Shown here: one piece after another, positions 10,064-20,920 of the stretch
Position numbering within the stretch: the stretch's first letter is position 1
Layout of the letters: each line of letters opens with the position of its first letter
Origin: Ziziphus jujuba
Lineage: Eukaryota > Streptophyta > Magnoliopsida > Rosales > Rhamnaceae
NCBI RefSeq assembly: GCF_031755915.1
Contig: NC_083383.1
Location: 500,001 to 564,000, forward strand
Direction: 5' to 3'
DNA length: 64,000 nucleotides
The notes under the pieces: model-generated
Database searches by the model: none
The model's input: only the letters and a program-made list of their open reading frames with translations
Told to the model about the DNA's origin: nothing
Program-made: the position numbers and the translations under genes

Positions 10064-12942
10064 TGTAACACCCCGACCCAAACCACATCGGAATTTGTGC
10101 ACGTTGATCGAGGTTGACCGTTGACCGAGTGGGTCAAAAGTTGACTTTTTGTTTCAGTTCAAATTTCTAGTTGAACATGGTACTGTGGCAAAGTGCATGA
10201 TACCCTGAGTTCGTAGACTAGTAGCACGTCGAAAACGGAGCTACGGTTTGAAAGTTATGGGCAAAACAAGTCGAGGTGCAAACTATCCAAAAGGTGCCGG
10301 GAGTTGACTTTTTATTGTTGTGTAATTTTTTTTTGACTTTTGTATGGTTGTAAAGTACTCGTCGATACGAGTTCATAGACTAGCGGCACACTTAAATTGG
10401 ACATCTAGTTAAAACGTTATGGATGTGTAAAGTTCGCTAAATACCGTAATATTTTATTATATCTGGCTTAAGTGCACAGTAACGCCATGTTTCGTCACCT
10501 GATTGGTCCAGGTGGGTGAACAGTGTCACCCACGGTGGCTTTTATTTGGCAAAAACGTCGGGGAGGAGAGAGAAAGAGAGAGAGGAGAGAGAAAGGGAGA
10601 GAGAGAAACGACCAGCCGTCGGACTCGATAAATTTTCCGGTCGATCCTTGCTACATGCGCAGGCCAGACGGGAGCGCCTCCCCATTTCCTGCCAAACCCC
10701 AAAATTTCACGACCGCCGGTCGCCGGACGCGCCCAAACCGAGCCGACGAAGCTCGACGGTGATTTTTCCCCTCCACCGCCGGCCACAGCCGTTGACCCAT
10801 TTTCGGCCACTTTTAAGCCACATGCGCCTGACCGGTCTCTCACCCGTGGCAATTCCGGCCTACCCACCAAATTTCACGGCCACCGGACCTCCAACGCACC
10901 GGGATCGGAGCATTTTCCGGCGAGGCACCGAAAACCTTCAAACCCCGATCTTTTCGCCGTCCAGCCTCCGTTTGCCTCACCACCGGTCCCGTTGGAATCC
11001 TCTCCCCTCAATCTACAAAATCCCCAAAAATCTCAGCCATCGGCCACCGCACGCGCCGCCTCCGGCAACGATTGCCGGTGACCGCAGCGGCTCGCCGGAA
11101 GTCACTGTTCCGGCGAGTACCCAGTTGCACCGCCGATCCCTGTCCACTAATTCTGACCTCCTGAATCCAAATCCAGCATCCTTTTCATCCAATTTGCAAT
11201 GGTTTGGGAGAATTGAGGAGTTGAATCCCAAAAGCTTTCCGACGAGATTCCGGCCACCTCTGGTCCGATCTCCGGGAAGTAAGACCGAATCCGTGATCCT
11301 CATCACTCAAGCTTCGATTCGATATATTACTCATAATTTTTAGTTGTCGTTTGTGTTCGCTCCCCGGATACCCATTTGGGAGTTACCCGATTAAAATATT
11401 AATATATTTGGTTGGTGTACTGTGGCTGTTTTAGGTGCGCATGCGAGTAGTGAAGTTGATCCTGCGGAGGATCTTAGCTGATATACGCGCTTAAGGTGAG
11501 TGACCCACCTTTAAAAATATTTTGGGGCAGTTAATTATATTTAATTGGTGTTTAATTGATATTTGAAATTATGCTCATGTGGTGCAATTTAATTATTATT
11601 TTATTGTGATTAAATTTTATTTATTATGCATGAGCAAGGTATATTTCAGTAATAATCGTATGTGGTTTTAATATTATTTTCGGGCATAATTGGTTTAAAT
11701 ATTTTAAGGAAATTATTTGTTTAATTGGTGGTTTAAATTTTATAATTATGCCCGTAGAATATTATTTGTTGGACCTCGTGTTACGAGAAAAATTATTGTT
11801 TTACTGTTGTCGATGGTTTCGTACCGGGTTTGTTAAAGGGAAATATGTGGGATGGTAAATGTGAAAATTGGTATATTTTCCACGGTGATTTTGGAAAAAC
11901 GGTACGGTTATAATTAATTTAATAATTATTTTAGACGCACTCATACAGTATTGGTGTTCCGGTGTATATGTGGTTAGCGCGCAAGTATTATGTCTCCCGT
12001 GAGTTGCCATTGGACCGTGGGCAGGTAAGTTTGATATTGGCCACAGCCGCCCCTCTCCTTGGCCGGGATGACGGTTTCAGCAGCGGTACTGTCGATGCTC
12101 AGGACGCAGGGTATCGGAGGGCATCACTGGTATATGGTGTGGTGCGTCAAGTGTAAATTTTCAGATAAAATTTCAAACCCCAAAGTGTTCAATAAATTAT
12201 TTATTATATTTATTTACATTTTAATTATATTTGGGGTATTTATATATTTATTGTTATTTAAATTGTTTGATCCCTTGGTTTTCGGGAAATACGAATATCG
12301 GGTTTTGTGAAAATGTTTTAAAAAGGGAACATTTCCAACGGAGTGATTAGTGAGAGTTTTGAGAGAAATTATTATTTTCAACTGTTATTATTTATTTACC
12401 TATTTAATTGCCGGTATTAATTAAATTCCCTTATTTGTTATATTATTATTATTAAAAGTGTTCAGGAGCTAGGGTCGCTCACTGAGATGATTAGCATCTC
12501 ACGTTTTTAAATTCCGTTCCCTTAGGTGCAAGGGGTGGTAGGCGTTCTTCCGGAGCAAACCAAATCTCCGCCGCTATCGTAGTTCGAGAAGTACCTTTGT
12601 ACTCATTCAATTCAATTGTAATATTTCTTTCATCTTTGTTGTAATTTCTATTGAATAGCACTTCATGAAACTCTGTATACTATTCTGGACACTTATGTTT
12701 TATTTATGCACTGGATTACTGTTATTCCTGTGAAGTGCTGTAAAATTGTGGAATTAATTTGTAGTATTGTGGGAGGAATAAGGGGATGAATATAGAAGTG
12801 TGTTTTCAGTGCAGGTAATTTATGGTAAGTCCAACCCTTAGGGGAGGTTCTGCCGGATTTTCCATTAGAGGGTCCGGTAAGGTTTCCCTAGGATCAGGGC
12901 TTGTCTAGGGTTCCGGTGAGGAATTTTGGACGGGTCCTGACA
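10064..12942. mobile_element. Solo LTR, 2.9 kb, probably from a Ty3/gypsy Tekay/Del-type element
   Basis: A 2879-bp block starts TGTAACACCCCGACCC and ends GGGTCCTGACA. It is flanked by a perfect 5-bp duplication, CAAAG (10059-10063 and 12943-12947). It contains a GA-rich stretch (10565-10609) and a GC-rich, ccgg-rich section to about 11290, followed by AT-rich sequence. There is no gag, pol, primer site or purine tract, so this is a solo LTR. The length and the TGTAACACCCC start resemble the long LTRs of Tekay/Del elements as I recall them; that family call is an inference. Strand is not resolved. Confidence 0.8.
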
Positions 12943-12947
12943 CAAAG

Positions 12948-14409
12948 CTCCCATTCTTCCAAGCTAAAGCTTTTCACATTGTCCTTTTGGTAATTTGGCT
13001 ATCAACAGTAAAACAATGTTTCAAGTCAAAAATGGTTTACAGGATTCAAAGGACGTTTTGTTAAAAGAGGGGATTGTGCCTAAGGATCGAAGGATAATCT
13101 TACGTGCAGCTCTTGAAGCATAAGAAATTAAACCATGGAAGAACCAAAAGTAAAGAGTGTGATCGCTAAATTAAGAAAGGGAGGTAAAGAGAAAAAGAGT
13201 CCTGGGGAATTGCCTATGTGAAGTATTTTCACTCCGGTTAGACTAGAACGACCTCATGTATATTCCATGCCTTTTAGAAAATTGCCATTAGTATCATGTC
13301 CCACTTAAATCCTTCATAATCATCCTTTGTGCTCAAATCTTCCAACAACCAAATTATTCCCTTCATGAATGTTTATCGGTTCTAAGTATATATTAATTCT
13401 CAATGCTATCAAGAATTTGTGATTGATCTTTATTCCCATCACATTCTTTTATTCATTAGTCTTTTTGTATTTACTATTTAAACATTCTTGTTTAGTTATT
13501 TTGTGTTGTTGGAATGCTATTGTGGTTTATGACCAAGTATAATGTAGGACTATCACAATCTCTCTTGGTAACCTAATTCTGCTTCAAGACAAAAGAATCT
13601 AGGGGAAATATCAAAGTCCAGTTTAAAGCAAAGTTGTTTTGAGGCTTGTGTGTATTGTCAAATTGATTATGGCTTTATTCAAGAAATTTGCCCAACGAAT
13701 ACAAAACTGTAACAAACTTAGTCGAGTTTGACGAATTCGTCAGCACATCCATAATCCAAAACCAAAATGCAATTTTTTTTTTCTTTTGAGAGAAAAAATC
13801 AAATTACGCTTAAGTACAAAATATACTAATAAAATATCACTGTTCAAATATCAAAACCCAACAAAACTACCCCAACAACCAAAATCATAGATTAAAAAAA
13901 AAAAAATTTAAACTTCAATTACAAAGTAGAAATCTTGGACCAAAGAAAGATTTTGAGATTGGTAAAAAAGAAACTTTATTGATGAAAGATGTGGAAGCTG
14001 GTGCAAAGTAATAGAAGGAAAAGCCATGGGAGAGATGTTTCAAAAAACAAACATGCTGAGCACGTGACTATTCAATAACCAAATGGATGGAAAGAAGAAA
14101 ATAACCTAACAGGGCAAGGTAAAAACAGGATTAAGAGGCAAAGTGCCAAAAGAGAAAATGAAGGCAAAGTGCAAATATGGGTGTAGATATGGGGATATAA
14201 GTGCCTAAAATTGTAAAAATTTAATAAAAGTACTAATACACAAAACCCCAATGAATGAATTTGAATTCCGTTTTTATCGTCTAAAATAAACTGCTAGAAA
14301 AGATAGCTCCTAGGATATCATATAAATATAATAGTTACTAGAAAAGGAAAAAAAAATTATATATAGGAGAAGTACAAAGCTCCTTTTTTTTTTATGTGGT
14401 AAAATGCAA
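12948..14409. other. AT-rich intergenic DNA
   Basis: Nothing recognisable: poly(A)/poly(T) runs and no gene-like frame with known motifs. It ends at the LINE target duplication. Confidence 0.5.
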
Positions 14410-14423
14410 AGCTTCTTTGTTGG
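14410..14423 (-). repeat. LINE target site duplication, 3' side
   Basis: The 14-bp agcttctttgttgg matches agctcctttgttgg at 20473-20486 with one mismatch. It lies directly next to the LINE poly(A) tail, as expected for target-primed reverse transcription. Confidence 0.8.
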
Positions 14424-14501
14424 TTTTTTTTTTTTTTTTTTTTTTTTTTTTGGGGCTCAAACTGGGAACTCATTAGAAACCAAAAAGGGGAAAACAAAAT
14501 A

Positions 14502-17500
14502 TCAAATTAGGACACAGGGAGCTTCCTTAGGTGCACTTTCCTGGGTCACTATCTCAGTACACGCACTAGGCAACCAATTTGGGTCTATAAGACCTACTAC
14601 ATATTGTGTTGCCGCCCATTTGCTAACATTGTGGGCCAAGCTATTTGCTATTCTAGGGGCCCAATTGAATTTTACAATTTGAAAACTGGAAGTATTAAGC
14701 ATAACGTTTGAGAAAAGGCTTTCTGAAGCCCAATGAATAAGGGAGCTATCTTTCATGTGGAGAGCTTTAAAGACTGTTTAGGCATCGGTTTCAAATATCA
14801 CCTTTGTCCACCCATGAAACTGGGCTACATGCATGGCTTTTGCAACGGCTTCTAGCTTGGCTACTTCAGGGATTGAGACTCTCGACTTGAAGGAGTGTAT
14901 TGACAGTACTTTGCCTTCTTCGTTCCTGGCTATTATGGCTATGAAGCAGCCATTGGATCTCATCATTGCATCTGAATTTAATTTGATGAATCCGGCCAAG
15001 GGTTTTCTCCAAGAGAGATGGTTGTGTCCGTTGGACTCCTCTGGACTGCGGCTAGCTCTAGCATCCCGTTTGGTTGCGTCGATCATCTCATTGACATTTT
15101 TGTGTATCAAAACTGCTATTTGCTGCAGATTCGGAGTTTCTACTGTGTGGTAACTTGTATTCCTAATTTTCCATAAATATTCCAATGTGATGGCGCTGAA
15201 GAAGAGGAAATTCTCTTTATCATCCTCATGTATAGGAAGAAAGCCTATTGGGTTGACCAAACAGTAGAGGAAGGACATGAAGTCATTGAAACCCAGGGCT
15301 TCCCATCATAAGCCCCAGGGACTTACCAGCCATCCACCGATCCACTTCACATAGAAAGAAAACATGAATTTCATCTTCGCTACAGTTGCATCCATAAACA
15401 CACTCATTATGAATTACAGACATTCCACGATTGGATAAGTTGGATGAGACGGGACGTCCATGATTTGCTAGTTTCCATAAAAAGAACTTGGTTCTCTCAT
15501 GAAGTTTGCTTTTCCAGAGGATCTTCCACCAATTTTGTTCTTTGTGATGATCGGCTTCCTGTGCCATGTAAGCTGTCTTGACGTTGAAAGTTCCATTCCT
15601 TGTTTTTGACCAGATAATTTTGTCCTCCTGGTTACTTTTGGCCCAGAACATTTCCTGGATTTTTTGAACCGATTCATGATCAAACAGAGCATTTAATCGG
15701 ACATCATCCCAATCTCCATTGCTGCGTTTAAGTGAGTTTACCATGCCAAAAGATATGACAGGGAGTTGTCTTGGTTTTGGGATGAATCCTTGAATATTAG
15801 GGACCCATGGGTCCTCCCAGAAATTCATAGAAGTGCCCGTTCCTACCTTATAGCAGAGCCTTGTGGCTAGGTGAGAATGAATCTTGAGAATGCCAGACCA
15901 AAGCCATGAGCTATTGTTTTTCTTCTTACACTTCATGAAAGAAGAGTGGGGAAAGTATTTGGCTTTGAGGGTTTGCACCCAAAAATTGTTTGCTTCTATA
16001 GCTAGCCACCAGCCAATCTTGGCAATGAGGGCTCTATTGAAGTTCCATAGTTTTTTTATGCCAAGACCTCCACTATATTTTGGTTGGCACACCGTTCTCC
16101 TTGCTATTGGAGTGAAGCCTCGCAAATTTGTAGGGTCATTCTTCCAGTGAAAGGCTCTTGCTTTGCTTTCCAAACGTTGGCACCAACCTTTAGGAAGAGG
16201 AATGTTGACATGGAGTACACCGGGATGGAAGTGACCACATGTTTGACGAGGGTAGCATGACCGGCCTGTGAAAGAAGCTTAGCTTTCCATCCTTGGATTC
16301 TGGTTTCCACTTTTCTTTGTAGATCCTGGAAGGTTTCGGACTTGTTTTTGTTGATAAATAAAGGCAGTCCTAGGTACTTATTTGTCCGCTCAACCTCTTT
16401 CATTCCTAAAAGTTGTTTAATCTCCGATTTCCTTTTTTCGCTGACATTACAGGAGAAAAAGCATCCTAATTTTTCTTGATTAAAGGATTGTCTTGTCCAT
16501 TTGCAATAAAGTTGAAGACAACGATGAACGTTTCTGGCTTCCTCAACACTGGCTCCACAGAATATGAGAACATCATCTGCGAAGAGAAGGTGAGACACCG
16601 ACGGGGATGAGCATCCGAATTTCACTTTGGTGATCTTCCTGTCACTTTCCCATTTGTACAACATACGAGAGAGAAGTTCCACCATTAGAATGAAGAGGAA
16701 TGGAGATAACGGGTCACATTGTCTGAGCTTGCATTCCATCGGGATTTTGCCAAATATGCTTCCGTTCAGAAGCAATTCCATGGAGACAGAAGAAATGCAG
16801 TTAAGCACGAGCTTGGCTATCTTATCCGAGAATCCGAAGAGAATTAAAAGTCTGGAAATCATAAACCCAATCCACCTTATCGTAAGCTTTCTGCATATCA
16901 ACCTTAATACCCATGATTCCATTCATCCCTTTTTACGTGACATAGAGTGGATTACTTCATGAGCCATGATTGCATTTTCACCGATCCAACGGTGTGGAAC
17001 AAACGCTGATTGGTTTGGGGAGATGATTTTCTTGATAACTTGCTTCATTCTATCTACTATGATTTTCGCAATGGTTTTGTATGTGGTATTGCACAAACTT
17101 ATAGGTCGAAGATGTTTGACTTCGGACACTCCAGAGATTTTTGGGATTAAAACAACAAAGGTTTGGTTGATGTCTCTTGGCAATAACCCTGAACGGAAGA
17201 CGTTTTGCACCATTCTAACAACATCTTAACCAACAATGTGCTAGAATATTTGGAAAACAATGCGGGCATGCCATCTGGTCCGGGAGCCTTCGTTACGTGC
17301 ATGTTTTTCACCACGTTCCAAATTTTAGCTTCCGACGGGATTGCTTCCAAAAATTTGTTGTCTTCCCTGGTAACACAATTCGAAATGAATTCTCCCATAC
17401 ATTCGCTTCGTTTGATGTCCTCAGCTCTGTAGAGATTTGAAAATTCCTCGATTAGCAACTTACCAATTTCTTCTCGTGATTCCCTCCAATGACCATTTCC

Positions 17501-18619
17501 GTCCTTTATGGCTGGTATGAAAATTTTCCTCCTATTTGCTATAGTTGCCGTGTGGAACAATTTTGTGTTTCTATCTCCTGCGGACAACCACATCTCTCAA
17601 GATTTTTGTCTCCAAAGAATTTTTGTTCTCTTCCTCCATTCGTTCAACTCCCATTAAGTGCTCCGTTCTTCTTCCAGGATTGCCTCTGTTGGTTCTAGGC
17701 TTTAAAGCCATTGAATTTTATCTTCCAATTGGTTAATTCTGGTCTGACAGAAACCAAATACATCTTTTTTCCACTTCTTCAGGGCTAATGCCGTACTATG
17801 AAGCTTATATATTACAGATGTGGGGCAGTCCCTGGTGTTTGCACTTTTCCAAGCTAGCTCCACTACGTCCTTGCATGTGATATCTCTCATCCAAATTTTC
17901 AGAAATTGGAATAGTCGAGCTTTGAAACAATGATCGAGATGTAGCTTGATTTGAATGGGGATGTGATCCGAGTTAGCACTTGAGAGATGGATGACACCCA
18001 TTTTATCAAAAGCCGTTCTCCAAGCGGGGCTCATTATTGCTCTGTCGAGGTGCTCTCTGATGTTCGCTTTGCCTCCCCGTTTATTGCACCACGTGAAAGG
18101 ATTACCATGATAGCCAATGTCTACCACACCCACATCAAACATAAAAGATCGCAGGAAGTGATTAGATTTCTCCATTACTGGTCGACCTCCTAGTTTCTCA
18201 TCCTGCTCATAAACGCCATTGAAATCTCCAACACATATCCACAAATCTGGGCTTGATGTTAGCTCCTCCTAGAAGGCCTTTCTCATGGATCTTTCTATGG
18301 GGCAATGACAAAACCATATCATCCAGCTATCCATGTGGTGGGAGTCCACCTACATTCCAATGAGCCAGCTATTGGCCAGAGTGATTGTCCAGTTCCATTT
18401 GGAGTCCCAGAAAAGAGCTAGTCCCCTTTTTTTATTAACAGCTTCAATACAAAGATTCTCGAAGGCCAATTTTCTTTTAATCTTATTTATTTTCTCCTTG
18501 TGAGCTTTGGTTTCGCACAGAAAGAGGCCTGTAGAGGAGTGTTTCCTGATAAGGACATAAAGGCCATGAACTGCCGAGTTTCTCCCCAGTCCTCGGCAGT
18601 TCCATGATATGAAATTCAC
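14502..18619 (-). pseudogene. LINE ORF2: endonuclease, reverse transcriptase, RNase H (broken)
   Basis: The frame opens at 18619 with MNFISWNCRGLG, the start of an L1 endonuclease. LFLCETKAH, CVGDFN (about 18235) and NSDHIPI (about 17965) carry the conserved E, D/N and SDH residues. Reverse transcriptase follows (17593-16104) with APGPDG, the PISLCN block and the FADDVLIF catalytic motif near 16580. A zinc-binding zf-RVT module with Cys and His lies near 15480-15330. A C-terminal RNase H (15278-14502) keeps its acidic residues in LNSDAM, KLEAVAKAM and FETDA. Breaks include frame changes near 18300, 17650, 17150, 16930, 16100 and 15280 and an in-frame TAA at about 14777. The product would nick the target and copy LINE RNA; this copy cannot. 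Confidence 0.88.
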
Positions 18620-20301
18620 GGTTGAGGGGGAGGGGGGTCATGATTAGGCCCGCCTTCTCAGCCTTGGACTTGAAGGGTTCACTTGACTCATGGAAGATTT
18701 CGTACGTAGTTTCTTGGTGTACACCTCTCGCACTTTTCTTGAGTCTTACCTTCAGTGAAAGAGAGTGATGCATGACCTGGTTCTCCCCTTGGCTTTCCAC
18801 GAGGCAGTAGTCCTCACTGGGCCATGACTCCCCTTTCGGTTCAAATAATGTCACTTGCCCGTGCTCCTCTATGGAAAAACCTTGTTGGGCTTGTACTACC
18901 ACTTCTCCTTGTGGAGTCTTTGGGTCAGTACTTCCTATTTTTGGGGATTCAGTAATACTCTTCTCCAAATTATGTTGCTGGGCTTCCTCTGTAGCGAGCC
19001 CATGAGACCTACTCTTTCGTTTGGCCCACTCCAGTCAGCTTTTTGTTTTTCACTACGTGCCTCGTGAAAGTCCCAACCCTAAAACATGATGGTTCCTTGT
19101 CAGATCTCCCCTGTGCCTCTTTTCTATTGGAGATTGTGCTCTCTATGTTGGCTCTAGGGTTCCCTTATAGGTGCACAGCAGTGTTATCGGATGCCTTGGA
19201 AAAGGTGGATTTTGAAATTGGAAGGCTCTCCTTCTGATGTTTACTGAGAGAGAAGTCAGCCTTTTCGAGCGCAGGTTCCAACAGAGAGCTAGGGTTAGGG
19301 TGGCTATTCATGATTTCCCTATTCCTTGCACAGCGGCTTTTGTTTGATTGATCACATGGATCATGAGGCAATGCCCTGGTGGCCAAGTTTGCTGGTTTGG
19401 CCTGAGGTCCGGTGAAGGGAATGTTGTGGTCGAGATTTGTAGGGGGTTCTCCACCGAAGGTTAGGATATGGGCTTCCTCGTCGATCCGTAATTCCTCATT
19501 TGAATGAGAGTCGTAGAAGTCCTGTCGAAAGGTTTCAAATCGATGTAAATGGTGTCCTACCCGCATAATTGAACAGGACCCTTTTCAGCGCGTAACCAAA
19601 CCCCGAACTTGTCACCATCCGAGATCTTCTTCTTCGATGGTGGGTCGGCGATTTTGCAAGATTTCTTAAGATGTCCTATTAGCCCACAGTGATAACAAAA
19701 ATCCCCCAGTTTTTCATAATAGAATTGGATCCAAGTTTTCCTTCCTTCCAAGTTCTGGAAGAAACCGATGGGGAAGAGGCTTGGTAATTTCAACCTCAGC
19801 TTGAATCCGCATGAAAGTCATCCCTAGTCCGCTCTTCCTCAAGGTATCTTCATAACTCACGACCTCTTTGAAAAAACTTCCAATTTTGAGAGCATTTGAT
19901 TTGGTCATGAATTTTAAAGGTAGCCCGTGTATCTGGATCCAAAAAGTGGAGTGGGAGAAGTCGAAATCTTGCAGGGACATCCGTGGATCCCATTCTTTTA
20001 AAGAAAGGTGAGTCCCATTGATTGTCTAGGGTCGTCTACCCCAAACTCTGTTGCGATCCTCTATTCTTTTAAAAGAAAATAAAAATATGTTATTGTTGAT
20101 TTGGTCCACTTGTACTGGGTCTTGTGTGAACCAAATTCTCCGCGTGATCAGCTGCACTGTATATTTCTTGACAGGTTTTTCAGAGAAAATCTTTCCAACC
20201 ATCATCAGATGAGATCTCCGTGTTGCTTCCGCTAGGTCTGGTGTGAGATCCAGTCGTGGATAATTGCTCAAATCATCAGGTAAATGCTCCGCTTGATCCA
20301 T
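18483..20301 (-). pseudogene. LINE ORF1: nucleic-acid-binding Gag-like protein (broken)
   Basis: It starts at 20301 (MDQAEHLPDDLS). The N-terminal part resembles the DUF4283 domain of plant LINE and retroelement proteins (KPVKKYTVQLITRRIW, then FWIQIHGLPLKF). A zinc knuckle, CYHCGLIGHLKKSC (about 19700, C-X2-C-X4-H-X4-C), follows. The remainder is a long hydrophilic tail that overlaps the start of ORF2. The frame is interrupted by a TAG near 20026, a shift near 19790-19714, another at about 19560, and breaks between 19165 and 18968. In intact relatives ORF1 coats LINE RNA. Confidence 0.8.
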
Positions 20302-20472
20302 TTCTTAGAATGATTATGAAACTGTTGTGAACTCTGATGAGATACTATTGATTTCCACCATACAGGTTGAGTTCTGAAGACAGTGCTGTAGGTGTAGCTT
20401 CTACCCATTGTTAGAAATACTCTCACATGGAGAAAAACTCAAGTTGGAACATGGCCTGTTTTGCCCCATAAT

Positions 20473-20486
20473 AGCTCCTTTGTTGG
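20473..20486 (+). repeat. LINE target site duplication, 5' side
   Basis: agctcctttgttgg is the partner of 14410-14423. It fixes the LINE 5' boundary at 20472. Confidence 0.8.
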
Positions 20487-20527
20487 TATGCTTACATTCC
20501 CTTATCTTAGATATGTTATTCACCAAA

Positions 20528-20565
<38 letters not shown>

Positions 20566-20920
20566 CAGTTCGATATGTTTGTTAGCAGTTAATTTTAATA
20601 GTCAAAAACAAAAAACAGAAGTAAAAAATTAATATTTCATGATGAGATAATAATAGCAAGCAAATACAATTACAGTTTTTAACTAATTAATAATATTTTT
20701 TTGATTTAAAAAAAAAAAAAAAGGCATTGGTTAAAATGCAATTAGAACAAATTGAGGGTGTGAAAATGAAATTTTTCTATGAAAATAAAAAAGAGAAAGA
20801 ATGGGCGGTGCGGTGTTGTGTTGATTAGTAGTGTGCATCTGGTGCATGTTTGACAAACAATCGGGGAACGGGGGGAGGGCGAGTAAACGGTATACTAAAG
20901 AGAGTAAAGGGCGGTGGGAG
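20487..20920 (+). promoter_or_regulatory. Upstream region of the UVR-motif gene
   Basis: All sequence between the LINE and the start codon: a (TA)n tract at 20527-20566, a poly(A) stretch at 20706-20722, then a short GC-richer leader. No clear TATA box or other site could be singled out. Because the LINE is inserted 434 bp from the ATG, any older promoter elements further away are now beyond 14.4 kb. Confidence 0.45.

Larger units (their letters stand above)
14424..20472 (-). mobile_element. L1-type LINE, near full length, coding capacity broken
   Basis: A 6.05-kb non-LTR retrotransposon on the minus strand. It has an ORF1 region with a DUF4283-like domain and CCHC knuckle. ORF2 has an apurinic endonuclease, reverse transcriptase, a zinc-binding zf-RVT module and a C-terminal RNase H, the plant L1 layout. 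A 28-nt poly(A) tail (T run at 14424-14451 on +) ends it, and 14-bp target duplications flank both ends, so the 5' end is probably complete. Both ORFs carry several frameshifts and stops, so this copy is inactive. The 5' end points toward the UVR gene, whose start codon is about 450 bp away. Confidence 0.92.

Noticed and set aside
10516..11343. Open frame of 275 codons, Arg/Pro/Ser-rich
   Set aside because: It lies wholly inside the 2.9-kb solo LTR, shows no domain, and reflects GC-rich low-complexity sequence.
20831..20920. Upstream in-frame ATG of the UVR gene
   Set aside because: It adds 30 Cys/Lys/Arg residues unlike the acidic N-terminus that follows; the ATG at 20921 fits better.
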